Shown here: positions 34,915 to 44,154 of the stretch, in pieces
Layout of the letters: the number at the start of each line of letters is the position of its first letter
Position numbering within the stretch: the first letter of the stretch is position 1
Assembly (NCBI GenBank): GCA_963786985.1
Contig: CAWBBL010000031.1
Coordinates: 62,001-126,000, forward strand
DNA: 64,000 nt
Direction: 5' to 3'
DNA from: Desertimonas sp963786985
GTDB taxonomy: Bacteria > Actinomycetota > Acidimicrobiia > Acidimicrobiales > Ilumatobacteraceae
Notes under the pieces: model-generated
Databases searched by the model: none
What the model was told of the DNA's origin: nothing
What the model saw: the letters and a program-made list of their open reading frames with translations, nothing else
Program-made: the position numbers and the translations under genes

Positions 34915-36795
34915 ATGAACAGCAAAGCAGGTCAGAGCGCAGCGATGCAGTCGCCGTTCACGCCGATCGCCGACTACGGGTTCCTGTCCGACTGCCACAC
35001 CGGAGCGCTGGTGGCTCCCGATGGCGGGATCGACTGGTTGTGCGTGCCGCGGTTCGATTCGGCGAGCGTGTTCGGCAGCCTGCTCGACCGCGAGGCGGGA
35101 ACGTTCCGATTCGGTCCGTACGGCATCAACATGCCGACGCAACGGGTGTACGAAGCCGGGTCCAACGTGCTCATGACCACGTGGAAGACGCCGTCGGGGT
35201 GGATGGTTGTCCGCGACGCCTTGACCATCACTCCGACCAGCGGGCCCGATTCGGTCACACCGCACACTCGACCCCCGGCGGACGACGATGCGGAGCACGT
35301 CCTCGTTCGCACTGCGGAGTGCATCGACGGCGAGGTGGAGATCGACCTCGTGTGCGAGCCGGTCTTCGAATACGGCGACATCCCGGCCAGCTGGACCCTC
35401 GTGGATGGATCTGCCCACACGGCCGACGCCACCGGGCCGACCCAGACACTCCGCCTCCACACGGACATGGCGCTCGGTGTCGAAGCCGGGCGGGTCCGTG
35501 CCCGGCGCACGCTCCGCGTGGGTGACCGGGTCTTCTGTTCGCTCTCGTGGGCCGAAGGACTGGCGTCGCCCGAGGACGTCGACGACGCGGTCCGGCGCGT
35601 CGAGACGACGGTGGCGTTCTGGCGGAACTGGCTCGACCGGGCGCGGATCCCCGACCATCGCTGGCGCGATCCGATTCAACGCTCAGCCTTGACGATCAAG
35701 GGCCTCACGTACATGCCCACAGGAGCGACGGTTGCCGCCCTCACGACCTCGTTGCCGGAGACCCCCGGCGGCGAACGGAACTGGGACTACCGGTACACGT
35801 GGTTGCGTGATTCCACGTTCACGCTGCGGGCGCTGCACTGGCTCAACCTCGACTGGGAGGCCGACGAGTTCATGCAGTACGTCGCCGATCTCGAAGTCAA
35901 CGAGGATGGCGGCCTGCAGATCATGTACGGGATCGACGGCCGGCGAGATCTGACGGAATCGACGTTGCCCCACCTCAGCGGCTACGCCGGAGCCAGCCCG
36001 GTGCGCGTCGGCAACGGCGCCTTCGATCAGCGCCAGAACGACGTCTTCGGCGCGGCCCTCGACTCGTTCCTGCTGCACACGCGGCGCAGCCAACGTATGC
36101 CTCGCCGACTCTGGCCACTCATCCAGGCCCAGGCCGAGTGTGCGTCAAGCATCTGGCGCGAGCCCGATCAAGGCATCTGGGAGGCTCGCGGCAAGCCCCA
36201 GCACTACGTGTCGTCGAAGCTGATGTGCTGGGTGGCGCTCGATCGCGCCGCCAAGCTCGCCCACCTCCGCGGGGCCGGCGACCTGAACGTGAAGTGGGCT
36301 GCGATCGCCGACGAGATCCGCGCCGACATCGAAAAGCTCGGAGTCAGCGACCGCGGTGTGCTGCGTCAGCATTACGAGACCGACGCGTTGGACGCCTCCA
36401 CGTTGCTGGCCCCGATCCTTGGCTTCTTTCCCGGCGACGACGAGCGGGCGCACAACAGCGTGCTGGCGATCGCCGACGACCTCACCGAGAACGGTTTCGT
36501 GCTGCGCTATCGCACCGACGAGACCGACGACGGGCTGTCGGGTAAGGAGGGCACGTTCCTGATCTGCTCGTTCTGGCTCGTGTCAGCGCTGGCCATCGTC
36601 GGAGAGCGAGTGCGGGCCCGCGACCTGATGGAGAAGCTGCTGCGCATCGCCTCTCCCCTCGGCCTGTACGCCGAGGAGTTCGACGTCGAGACCGGCTATC
36701 ACCTCGGCAACTTCCCGCAGGCGTTCTCCCACCTCGCGTTGATCGAAGCGGCTGGACGGATCATCGCCAACGAGCGGCGTGACGAACTCACGTGA
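34915..36795 (+). CDS. Glycoside hydrolase family 15 protein (trehalase / glucoamylase-like)
   Basis: 626 residues. The N-terminus SPFTPIADYGFLSDCHTGALVAPDGGIDWLCVPRFDS is the actinobacterial GH15 trehalase-like pattern. The (alpha/alpha)6 domain has WDYRYTWLRDSTFTLRAL, EDGGLQIMYGIDG, WEARGKPQHYVSSKLMCWVALDRA and the final AEEFD...GYHLGNFPQAFSHLALIEAA with the likely catalytic base Glu. Mycobacterial relatives hydrolyse trehalose; others act on alpha-glucans. The ATG at 34915 has AGGGGG upstream; another in-frame ATG lies at 34855. Its 3' end overlaps the epimerase 3' end by 8 bp. Confidence 0.88.
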   Translation: MNSKAGQSAAMQSPFTPIADYGFLSDCHTGALVAPDGGIDWLCVPRFDSASVFGSLLDREAGTFRFGPYGINMPTQRVYEAGSNVLMTTWKTPSGWMVVRDALTITPTSGPDSVTPHTRPPADDDAEHVLVRTAECIDGEVEIDLVCEPVFEYGDIPASWTLVDGSAHTADATGPTQTLRLHTDMALGVEAGRVRARRTLRVGDRVFCSLSWAEGLASPEDVDDAVRRVETTVAFWRNWLDRARIPDHRWRDPIQRSALTIKGLTYMPTGATVAALTTSLPETPGGERNWDYRYTWLRDSTFTLRALHWLNLDWEADEFMQYVADLEVNEDGGLQIMYGIDGRRDLTESTLPHLSGYAGASPVRVGNGAFDQRQNDVFGAALDSFLLHTRRSQRMPRRLWPLIQAQAECASSIWREPDQGIWEARGKPQHYVSSKLMCWVALDRAAKLAHLRGAGDLNVKWAAIADEIRADIEKLGVSDRGVLRQHYETDALDASTLLAPILGFFPGDDERAHNSVLAIADDLTENGFVLRYRTDETDDGLSGKEGTFLICSFWLVSALAIVGERVRARDLMEKLLRIASPLGLYAEEFDVETGYHLGNFPQAFSHLALIEAAGRIIANERRDELT

Positions 36796-37699
36796 GCGCG
36801 AGCACGAACCGCGCCGCGAACGAGTCGCCCGGGGCGACCATCGGTGACGAGCCGGTGCCCAGGGCGTTGGTCGGGGCGGCCATCGGCTCGAGGGCCCCGT
36901 AGGTCCTGCCGCGGGGCACCCAGACCTGCGCATAGGGATACGCCGCGCCACATCGCAGCTCGATGGCCGGGCCGTCCTCGGCCGCGAAGGAGAGGCGGCG
37001 TCGCCGACCGAGTAGGTAGAGGTCGTCGAACGTCCGCCGTCCCAGCGGGGCACGCTCCGCCGGCTCGGCCGCGTCGTCGCCGGTGGGGATGCTGAACGAA
37101 TCGAGCGCGGCGTGCCGTCGTGCCGGCAGATCGAGCAACCACTGACTCCGGGGAACGTCTGGTAGCCGAAGATACGGGTGCCATCCGAAGGCGACGGGTA
37201 CTTGTCGTTTCGCCGTTGGGATGATCGTGGTTTCGATCTCCAGCTCACCGTCACGGGCAATCGCCGCGACCTCGATCCGGTGCGGAAAGGGAAACGCCGG
37301 CGCGTCGACGTGGATCGAGGCGCGGAGGCGCGCGGTCTTCCCACGGACATCGGCGCGGTCCACGCTCCAACCAGGGGCACCGACGAGCAGGCCGTGGATC
37401 GGCAGGCCGTTGTCATCGGTCCCCAATGGAAGGCCGTCAAGGTCGACGTCGACTCCGCCGGCGCGATAGCGGCGTGACGCCAAGCGGTTCGCCCACGGAG
37501 CGAGCAACGGAAGTCCCGACGTACCGCCCGCCCGCAGCTGGGCGACGCCGCCGGGAAGGGCGAGGTACTCGCGTCCGGCGAATTGCAGGGACACACCGGT
37601 CATCCCGACGCCGGGGAGAAACGTGGCCGTCAGCCCGCCGGCGGTCAGGGCGATCCCCGGCTCGCCGCTGAATCGGATCTCCTCGGCGCTCACCGGCAC
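36788..37699 (-). CDS. Aldose 1-epimerase family protein
   Basis: 303 residues from a GTG. Galactose-mutarotase fold signs: LLAPWANRLASRRY near the start, the catalytic His in GWHPYLRLP, and the C-terminal conserved region with catalytic Glu (TYGALEPMAAPTNAL). It interconverts alpha and beta anomers of aldoses, fitting its place beside a GH15 glucosidase. The start was chosen because TAACGT lies 7 nt upstream and the family-like sequence starts here (EEIRFSGEPGIAL); in-frame GTGs at 37708 and 37693 are alternatives. It is convergent with the GH15 gene and divergent from the RIC gene. Confidence 0.85.
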   Translation of the reverse strand: MPVSAEEIRFSGEPGIALTAGGLTATFLPGVGMTGVSLQFAGREYLALPGGVAQLRAGGTSGLPLLAPWANRLASRRYRAGGVDVDLDGLPLGTDDNGLPIHGLLVGAPGWSVDRADVRGKTARLRASIHVDAPAFPFPHRIEVAAIARDGELEIETTIIPTAKRQVPVAFGWHPYLRLPDVPRSQWLLDLPARRHAALDSFSIPTGDDAAEPAERAPLGRRTFDDLYLLGRRRRLSFAAEDGPAIELRCGAAYPYAQVWVPRGRTYGALEPMAAPTNALGTGSSPMVAPGDSFAARFVLALT

Positions 37700-37706
37700 A
37701 ACCGCC

Positions 37707-37712
37707 ACGTTA
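37707..37712 (-). promoter_or_regulatory. Candidate leaderless -10 box (TAACGT) of the epimerase gene
   Basis: TAACGT on the minus strand, 7 nt before the GTG at 37699. Confidence 0.4.
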
Positions 37713-37889
37713 CGCGTTCTGGCCGGTGCGGCGGCCGTCGCAGGCTTCTGCGTCACGACCGAGCCGACGAGGGACCTTTGCCCCTGTTGCGCTCGCCGGG
37801 CTCTCGGTACGGTCGATTCGAGATCAGTCCGAACGACGGTCGCCGGCAGCGCGCCGGGACTGTCGCTCAACACGCACTGGAGGAGTCCC

Positions 37890-38579
37890 ATGACCGACCT
37901 ACAAGATCGCAGTCTCGGCGATCTCGTCACGGCCAACTTCGCGGCCGCCCGCGTTCTCGAACGACACGGGCTCGACTACTGCTGCCGCGGTCGCCGAACC
38001 CTCGGCGACGCGTGCACCGATGCCGGACTCGATGCCACCCTCGTGACCGCCGAACTCAGCGCTCTCGCCGAGCGGGACGACGACGCCTGGGCCTCCCTCG
38101 ACCCGCCGGCACTCGCCGCGCACATCGTCGAACGCCACCACCGCTACCTCTGGGAGGAACTTCCGTTACTTGATGCACTCGCCGCCAAGGTCGAATCGGT
38201 ACATGGCCACCGACACCCTGAACTCGCCAAGGTCCGCCGGCTCGTCGCCGACCTGCGGGCGGATCTCGAGCCGCACCTGCTGAACGAGGAGCGGATCCTG
38301 TTTCCAGCGATTGCCGCCGTCGCCGCCGGGCACACCGATTTCCCGTTCGGGTCGCTGGCCCACCCGATCCACATGATGGTCATCGAGCACGATCGGGCCG
38401 GCGAGCTGCTGGCCCTGTTGCGCGCCACCACCAACGGCTACCGCCCGCCCACTGACGGCTGCGCCAGCTATCGGTCGCTGTACGAACGATTGGCGGCAGT
38501 CGAACTCGACACCCACGTGCACATCCACAAGGAGAACAACGTGCTGTTCCCGGCTGCCCTGCACATCGCCGAGAACTGA
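37890..38579 (+). CDS. Di-iron iron-sulfur cluster repair protein (RIC / YtfE / ScdA family)
   Basis: 229 residues. The N-terminal DUF542 domain carries LVTANFAAARVLERHGLDYCCRGRRTL with the Cys-Cys pair. The C-terminal hemerythrin-like domain has the di-iron ligands in IVERHHRYLWEELP, LEPHLLNEERILFP, HPIHMMVIEHDRAG and THVHIHKENNVLFP. RIC proteins repair Fe-S clusters damaged by nitric oxide or oxidants. GGAGGA lies 6 nt before the ATG. The upstream gap 37700-37889 is shared with the divergent epimerase and would hold its promoter. Confidence 0.92.
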   Translation: MTDLQDRSLGDLVTANFAAARVLERHGLDYCCRGRRTLGDACTDAGLDATLVTAELSALAERDDDAWASLDPPALAAHIVERHHRYLWEELPLLDALAAKVESVHGHRHPELAKVRRLVADLRADLEPHLLNEERILFPAIAAVAAGHTDFPFGSLAHPIHMMVIEHDRAGELLALLRATTNGYRPPTDGCASYRSLYERLAAVELDTHVHIHKENNVLFPAALHIAEN

Positions 38580-38676
38580 CGCGGCGTCGTCGACACGCAC
38601 CGCGTCACCAATCCGCGGCTCTGCGTCACGGCAAACGACGACGGACGTCGTAGGTCGTGACGTAGAGATCCTCAAT

Positions 38677-38770
38677 CGGAAAGTCGTTCGGCTTCGCCGA
38701 TCGTGGCCCGATCACGTTGAAGGGATTCGACGATCCGGTCCGCCTCTATCAGGTTGAAGCCATCAGCTGA
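38677..38770 (+). pseudogene. C-terminal remnant of a nucleotidyl cyclase-type protein
   Basis: In one frame this stretch reads GKSFGFADRGPITLKGFDDP, then VRLYQV and a stop at 38768-38770. This matches the standard C-terminus of bacterial class III adenylate/guanylate cyclase proteins (FadrGxxxLKGfdePVrlYxV). No upstream cyclase domain exists, and the LmbE gene on the other strand runs into its 3' end. So it is a broken tail, left by deletion or rearrangement. Confidence 0.55.
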
Positions 38771-39525
38771 GACGAGCGCTGGATGTCGGTGACCGGTCGA
38801 GCGTCGACGAAGGACTCCTCGGCGACGGATGCGGCGTAGGTCTGCGGATCGAGCGTCGACATCGCCGCACCCGTCTGCGAGGCCATGGCCGCGAGGGCGG
38901 CGATCTTGCGGTCGAGGTGCAGCCGGTCGAGGGTCAGGTGGAGAGCGAGTTCGTGGCGGTGGACGCCGGTCGGTCGTTCGTCAGTCATGTAGACACCCCA
39001 CTGTTCGTAGAACCGGCTGAACCGGGCAAGGTGTTCGGACGTGGGCCTCGCGTAGAGGAGGCGTCCTCGGCGGCCGCGACGCTCCCAGGCCGTGGTGACC
39101 CAGCGGTGCACGGCGATGTGGTCCGGGTGAAAGGTGATCCCGTCGCTGAAGAAGGTCAGGATGGTGTCCGGTTGGACGTCGTCGAGGAGTTGACCGACCA
39201 GCGTCGGGCCGCGGCCGGCGTGGCTGTCGAGCTCGCCGTCTGGCAGTCCCAAGAACCGGTGGTCATCGACTCCGAGCACCGCCATCGCGGCTGCCGACTC
39301 CCACCGGCGCAGCCGAGCGAGACGCTCGGGTGGCCAGGACACGGGATCCGGTGTGCCGTGTTCGCCGGCAGTCGCCGACGCGCACACGACGCGCTGTCCG
39401 TTGTCACGGGCAGCGGCCATGACGCCACCGGCGAGGTACGTCTCATCGTCGGGGTGGGCCCAGACGGACAGGATGGTGCCCAATTCGGCGATGGCGTAGC
39501 TGGACAACGTGGTGTGCACCTTCAT
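38749..39525 (-). CDS. PIG-L / LmbE family N-acetylglucosaminyl-type deacetylase
   Basis: 258 residues. Zn-binding AHPDDE (about residues 26-31) and the second motif HPDH with AVHRWVTTAWERR. LmbE-like enzymes deacetylate GlcNAc conjugates; in actinobacteria they include MshB and Mca of mycothiol metabolism. The start at 39525 is where homology begins; residues upstream are unlikely. The last few residues (SSQLMAST) lie antisense to the cyclase remnant, suggesting the natural end may have been changed by the same rearrangement. Which mycothiol step, if any, is not decidable. Confidence 0.85.
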   Translation of the reverse strand: MKVHTTLSSYAIAELGTILSVWAHPDDETYLAGGVMAAARDNGQRVVCASATAGEHGTPDPVSWPPERLARLRRWESAAAMAVLGVDDHRFLGLPDGELDSHAGRGPTLVGQLLDDVQPDTILTFFSDGITFHPDHIAVHRWVTTAWERRGRRGRLLYARPTSEHLARFSRFYEQWGVYMTDERPTGVHRHELALHLTLDRLHLDRKIAALAAMASQTGAAMSTLDPQTYAASVAEESFVDARPVTDIQRSSQLMAST

Positions 39526-39539
39526 CTGCTGCGACTGCG

Positions 39540-39800
39540 TCAGGCAACTACCGGTAGGGACCCACCTGGCGGCGCCTGCGTCGCGATCATCATTCCGTGA
39601 GCTGCGGCGATCGTTGTGCCGGCGACGACCGGCTGACGCGTGGAGTTGAAGCGCTCTCGTTCGCCCACGTACTGGCTGCGCTCCATCGCGGCAAGCACCG
39701 CCGGTGCGGCGAGCCGGCCGGCGAGACGAGGGGTCAGAGGCGTGTACATGGTGATGACCATGCCGATCGTCGTGCACACGCCACTGTCATCGACTTGCAT
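39540..39800 (-). CDS. Possible small hypothetical protein in the gap between LmbE and acyl-CoA dehydrogenase
   Basis: The 329-bp gap 39526-39854 contains one open frame of 86 codons with a third-position G+C of about 77%, higher than random but lower than neighbours. It has no recognisable domain, no clear Shine-Dalgarno sequence, and ends 14 bp before the LmbE start. A shorter version could begin at the internal ATG giving MYTPLTPRLAGRL. It may instead be non-coding promoter DNA for the divergent dehydrogenase. Confidence 0.25.
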   Translation of the reverse strand: MQVDDSGVCTTIGMVITMYTPLTPRLAGRLAAPAVLAAMERSQYVGERERFNSTRQPVVAGTTIAAAHGMMIATQAPPGGSLPVVA

Positions 39801-39854
39801 CCGACGTCAGCCCGTGTCAGCGCGGCGTCAGCACCGATGGGCATCGTCGCCGGC

Positions 39855-41045
39855 ATGAGTACCTCTACCACGATCACGTCCCCCCAGCTGACCGAACTGC
39901 CCATCGAACTGCTCGAGGGATTCCGGGCCCGGGCCGGCGAGCTCGACCGGACCAACGGCTACTTCCACGACGATCTCGCCGAGCTCGCTGAAGTCGGCTA
40001 CCTGGCCGCCGCCGTGCCCTCTCATCTCGGCGGATCGGGCTTCGACCTCGCCCAGATGGCCGCCAGCCAGCGCCGTCTGGCTCGGTACGCCCCGGCGACG
40101 GCGCTGGCGATGAGCATGCATACGTACTGGGTCGGCATCGCCGCCGAACTGGAGCGGGCCGGCGACCGCTCGCTGCGCTGGATGCTCGACGCGGCGCTCG
40201 AGGGCGAAGTGTTCGCCGCCGGACACGCCGAGGCTGGAAACGACATCCCGGTCCTGCTGTCGACGTGCCGGGCCGAGCGGGTCGACGGCGGCTACGTCCT
40301 GACCGGCCACAAGCAGTTCGGCTCGAACGGTCCGGCGTGGACGTGGCTCGGAGCTCACGCCATGGACGCCGACGCACCCGGCGGTCCACAGATCGTGCAC
40401 GCATTCGTCGAGCGGACGAGCCCCGGCGTGACCGTCGTGGAGACCTGGGACACCCTCGGCATGCGACCGACGCAGAGCCACGACACGATCCTCGACGCCG
40501 TCTTCGTGCCCGACGACCGCATCGGGCGAGTCGTCCCGGCCGGCGACGCCACGGACCCCTTCATCGTCGCCATGGCCATGTGGCCGCTGTCGCTGATCGC
40601 CGCGGTGTACCTCGGCATCGCCGAGCGGGCCCTGGAGGTCGCCGTCGATGGTGCCCGCCGTAAGACCTCGATCGCCATCGCCCGCGGCGCCTACGCCTAC
40701 AACCCGATGGTCCAGCACCAGGTGGCCGAGATGTACCTCGAGCTGGATGCGGCCACGGCGACAGTCGAGCGCTTCGTCGCCGACTGGGTGGCCGGCGCCG
40801 ATCATGGCGACGGCTGGATCCCCAAGGTGTACGCGATGAAGTGGCGAGCAGTCGAGGCCGCCAAGCGGGTCGTCGACGTCGCCCTCGACGTGACCGGTGG
40901 AGCCGCCATGTTCCGGGGCAACGAGCTGGAGCGGCTGTACCGCGATGTCCGCTGTGGTGGGTTCCACCCCGGTAACGACGCCCTGACCCACGAGCTCGTC
41001 GGCAAGGCCGTGCTCGGCGTCCTCGCCGAGCAACCACGGTGGTGA
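39855..41045 (+). CDS. Acyl-CoA dehydrogenase family protein
   Basis: 396 residues from the ATG at 39855. Typical fold: N-terminal helices, GHAEAGNDIPVLLSTCRAERVDGGYVLTGHKQFGSNG in the middle beta-domain, TWDTLGMRPTQSHDTILDAVFVP, and a C-terminal four-helix domain with DVTGGAAMFRGNELERLYRDVRCGGFHPGNDALTHELVGKAVLG. The Glu that acts as catalytic base in many members is not obvious at the usual place, and the last motif is like actinobacterial relatives that act on unusual substrates. FAD-dependent alpha,beta-oxidation or a related reaction. Convergent with the BTAD regulator, 46 bp apart. Confidence 0.85.
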   Translation: MSTSTTITSPQLTELPIELLEGFRARAGELDRTNGYFHDDLAELAEVGYLAAAVPSHLGGSGFDLAQMAASQRRLARYAPATALAMSMHTYWVGIAAELERAGDRSLRWMLDAALEGEVFAAGHAEAGNDIPVLLSTCRAERVDGGYVLTGHKQFGSNGPAWTWLGAHAMDADAPGGPQIVHAFVERTSPGVTVVETWDTLGMRPTQSHDTILDAVFVPDDRIGRVVPAGDATDPFIVAMAMWPLSLIAAVYLGIAERALEVAVDGARRKTSIAIARGAYAYNPMVQHQVAEMYLELDAATATVERFVADWVAGADHGDGWIPKVYAMKWRAVEAAKRVVDVALDVTGGAAMFRGNELERLYRDVRCGGFHPGNDALTHELVGKAVLGVLAEQPRW

Positions 41046-41091
41046 GATCGATGCATAGCCGCCCTCGGCGAACCGCCCGAGCGACGGTGAG

Positions 41092-43944
41092 TCAGGGCAA
41101 CGCGCGGAGCGCGAGTTCCACGGCGGCGTCACCGTCGAGTGCCGCTCCCTCGGCAAGCGCAGTCTCGTAGACGTCGTCCCCGAGCGCCGCCCGCAACCGT
41201 TGGCCGAGCTCAGCCAGCGCCACCTCGTCGCCGCCGAAGATGCGGTGTCCGGACGGTGTCGCCAGGACTGAGCCGATCAACACGGCGGCCTCGTGGGGTC
41301 GTCCGAGGCGAGTGAGCAGTCCGGCGATCGAACGCAGCATCGTCCACTGCGTCGACCACATCCCGGCACGACGCCAGTGGATGATGAGACGCCGGTAGTC
41401 CTCGGCGGCGTCGCGCGGGTCGCCCAGCCGGGCGTCGATCGACGCCTTCGACGTGCCGGCAACGCCGGCCACGAACGACGCTCCAGTCAGTTCGGCCAGC
41501 TCGACTGCCTTGGCCAGGCGAAGCCGTGCTCGTTCCACGTCGACGGCGAGTTCCGCCTCCCCGGCGCAGTACCACACGTACGCCGCCTGCGGTGTACGAG
41601 CATCGCCAACCTCGGCGAGCAGCATGGCCGCCTGATCAGACGCCGTGGGGCGGCCGGCGTAGGCGAGGGCGAGCAGTTCCGTCGCTCTCGGCATCAGCGG
41701 CACCGACGTGTCGTCGGCGACCGCGGCCGCCGCCCGCCGATACCAGTCCACGGCCTCGTCGAGTTGGCCGTCGAAGAGCGCGAAGTTGCCACGCACCATG
41801 GCCACGAATGCTGGGACGTCGCCGGCTCGCTCGCCGAGGCGCACGGCATGGGCGCTGCGGACACCGGCCTCGGCGACATCGCCAGCCATCCACGCCGCAT
41901 ATGAGGCGGTCGCCCACACTGGCGCCGCCATCGGACTGCAATCGTCAGTATCTGCCACGACGACGCGCTCCGCCCACCCGAGGACTTCGGGACGGAGACG
42001 GAGCACCCCGTAGTTGGCCAACGCGACGACCAACGTCCCGGCGAGCTCGACCTCACCGCGATCCATCAGCCAGCCGAACGCCACCCGCAGCTCTGGCAGG
42101 GCCGCGTCGATGTCGCCGATCACCTGTTCCGACGCCAACAGCCGGCGCTGCTCGGCCCACTCGACGAAGTGCCGAGCGTGGCGTGCGCCGGCCACCTCGG
42201 CCCGATCCTCGACGACGAGCCGTTCGACTCCGAACGCGCGCAGCGTCTCCAGCAGGGCGAACCGCCGACCACGCACTCGGACCACCAGCGATCGTTCGGC
42301 CAGCTGATCGAGCACCATCGCCGCCCGCCGAACGTCGATCCCGCAGACCTCTGCGGCGTCGTCGACGGTGAAGGCACCGGCGAACGTGGACAGGTCGGCG
42401 AAGCTTCGACGCAGCTCGTCATCGAGCATCTCGTACGACCACGACACCGCCGCCGCCAACGAACCATGACGCGTCGCTGTGCGTGCTCCCGCTGAAAGCA
42501 GCTCGAAACGGCGGTCCAACCCCGCCGCCACCTCATCCACATCGAGCGTGCGCAAGCGCGCCGCCGCCAACTCGATCGCCAGCGGCAGCCCGTCGAGACG
42601 CCGGACGACTTCGACGATGCTCGCCCGCTCGGCAGCATCGGGATCGAACTGCGGCATCACCGCGCGCGCCCGCTCGACGAACAGGCGGACCGCCGGCCCC
42701 TCGTCGTCGCTCGTCGGGAGTGGTGGTACCTCGTACAACTGCTCTCCAGCGACGCGCAACCGCTCGCGGCTCGTGGCGATGACCCACACGTTCGGGCAGG
42801 CGACCAGGAGACGATCGACCAGATCGGCGATCGGGTCGAGGACGTGCTCGCAGTTGTCGATCAGCAACACCATCGCTGTCTCCGCGAGCACCGCCGCCAA
42901 GCGTTCCGCCAGCCCTTCCCCAGCGCGGCGGTCGATCGTGAGCGCGGCGGCGACGACGTCGACGGCGGACTCCTCGCTGGCGCCCGCCAACTCGCACATC
43001 ACGACGGGGCGGTCGGGCCGCGACGCCTGCAGGCGGTGACCGGTCTCGATGAGGAGCCGGGTCTTGCCGACTCCGCCAGGGCCGATCAGTGTCAGCAGGC
43101 GACGGGCCTCGGCCAACGTGATGATCTGGTGCAACGCGTCCATTCGCCCCTCGAGCGAGGTGACCGCGAGCGGGAGCCGGCGCGTCGGCTTCCACGGTTC
43201 GGTGTCGGTGCCTCGGAGCACATCGGCCTGCTTGGCGCTCAGCGCCGGCGACGGCGCGATCCCGAGGTCCTCGGCGAGAAGGCGGCGGAAATCGTCGTAG
43301 ACCCGCAGCGCCTCAGCGTTCCGGCCCGTGGCAACGAGGGCGGACATCAGCAGCTCGCGTGGCCGCTCACGCAACGGATCGTCGTCCGCCATTGCCGCCA
43401 ACTCGGCGATGAGACCGTCGGTCGCTCCGGCGGCGAGCCGACGTTCGGCTCGAGCCTCGGCCGCGCGGACCCGCACCTCGGCCAAGCCCATCGCCTCGAC
43501 TCGCCCGGAGTCGACATCTGCCAGTTCCGGGTACGCGGGCCCGTGCCAACGCTCGAGAATCGCATCGATGGTGGCGAGCGCTTCGCCATCCTCGTGGTCG
43601 GCGGCTCGATGGACGGCATCCGCCAGCCGGTCGGCGTCGACGTCGAGTCGTGCCGCCGCGATGCGATAGCCCGCGGCCGCCGATTCGATGACCCCCGCCG
43701 GAAGGCCCCGACGGAGCCGGGATACGTGCGTCTGCAGCGCCGCCGCCGGATCCCCCGGTGGTCGCCCCGGCCACAACGCCTCGATCGCCAAGTCCGCCGA
43801 CAGAACCCGGCCACGATGAAGCACCAGCAACGCCAGCAACCGGCGCTGCAACGAGCCGTCAGGGGTGACGTCGCGCCCCGCGCCGTCGCTGACCCGGAGC
43901 GGCCCCAGCACCTCGACACACAGCCGACCCTCGCCACCACCCAT
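41092..43944 (-). CDS. BTAD/AfsR-type transcriptional regulator with NB-ARC ATPase and TPR-like domains
   Basis: 950 residues. The N-terminal OmpR-type DNA-binding domain (VEVLGPLRVSDGAGRDV ... HVSRLRRGLPAGVI) is followed by a bacterial transcriptional activation domain (ELADVDSGRVEAMGLAEVRV, REALRVYDDFRRLLAEDLGI region). Then comes a STAND ATPase: Walker A LIGPGGVGKTRLL, VLLIDNCEHVLDP, ATSRERLRVAGEQLYEVPPL. The C-terminus is TPR-like helical repeats. Such regulators bind DNA through the N-terminal domain and are switched by ligand and ATP. The start follows TACCGT by 8 nt. Targets are unknown; the neighbour acyl-CoA dehydrogenase is convergent, not co-directional. Confidence 0.88.
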   Translation of the reverse strand: MGGGEGRLCVEVLGPLRVSDGAGRDVTPDGSLQRRLLALLVLHRGRVLSADLAIEALWPGRPPGDPAAALQTHVSRLRRGLPAGVIESAAAGYRIAAARLDVDADRLADAVHRAADHEDGEALATIDAILERWHGPAYPELADVDSGRVEAMGLAEVRVRAAEARAERRLAAGATDGLIAELAAMADDDPLRERPRELLMSALVATGRNAEALRVYDDFRRLLAEDLGIAPSPALSAKQADVLRGTDTEPWKPTRRLPLAVTSLEGRMDALHQIITLAEARRLLTLIGPGGVGKTRLLIETGHRLQASRPDRPVVMCELAGASEESAVDVVAAALTIDRRAGEGLAERLAAVLAETAMVLLIDNCEHVLDPIADLVDRLLVACPNVWVIATSRERLRVAGEQLYEVPPLPTSDDEGPAVRLFVERARAVMPQFDPDAAERASIVEVVRRLDGLPLAIELAAARLRTLDVDEVAAGLDRRFELLSAGARTATRHGSLAAAVSWSYEMLDDELRRSFADLSTFAGAFTVDDAAEVCGIDVRRAAMVLDQLAERSLVVRVRGRRFALLETLRAFGVERLVVEDRAEVAGARHARHFVEWAEQRRLLASEQVIGDIDAALPELRVAFGWLMDRGEVELAGTLVVALANYGVLRLRPEVLGWAERVVVADTDDCSPMAAPVWATASYAAWMAGDVAEAGVRSAHAVRLGERAGDVPAFVAMVRGNFALFDGQLDEAVDWYRRAAAAVADDTSVPLMPRATELLALAYAGRPTASDQAAMLLAEVGDARTPQAAYVWYCAGEAELAVDVERARLRLAKAVELAELTGASFVAGVAGTSKASIDARLGDPRDAAEDYRRLIIHWRRAGMWSTQWTMLRSIAGLLTRLGRPHEAAVLIGSVLATPSGHRIFGGDEVALAELGQRLRAALGDDVYETALAEGAALDGDAAVELALRALP

Positions 43945-43952
43945 CGACACAA

Positions 43953-43958
43953 ACGGTA
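43953..43958 (-). promoter_or_regulatory. Candidate leaderless -10 box (TACCGT) of the BTAD regulator
   Basis: TACCGT on the minus strand, 8 nt before the ATG at 43944. Confidence 0.4.
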
Positions 43959-44154
43959 CGGGCTCGGGCTTCCGGTGGACGCCATTCACCACCGGCCGAC
44001 GCCTGTGTCGACCGAGCAGACCGAACTGGTCCTCTCCAGTCGACACAAAGCGAATCAGCGTTGGCGCTGCGGCCCGTCTGCTTGGATTCTGGTGCCGCCA
44101 AGCCGACAGTCGTGTCTGGTTTCTTGCCTCCGAATCGCTGCCCCGCAACGGCCG

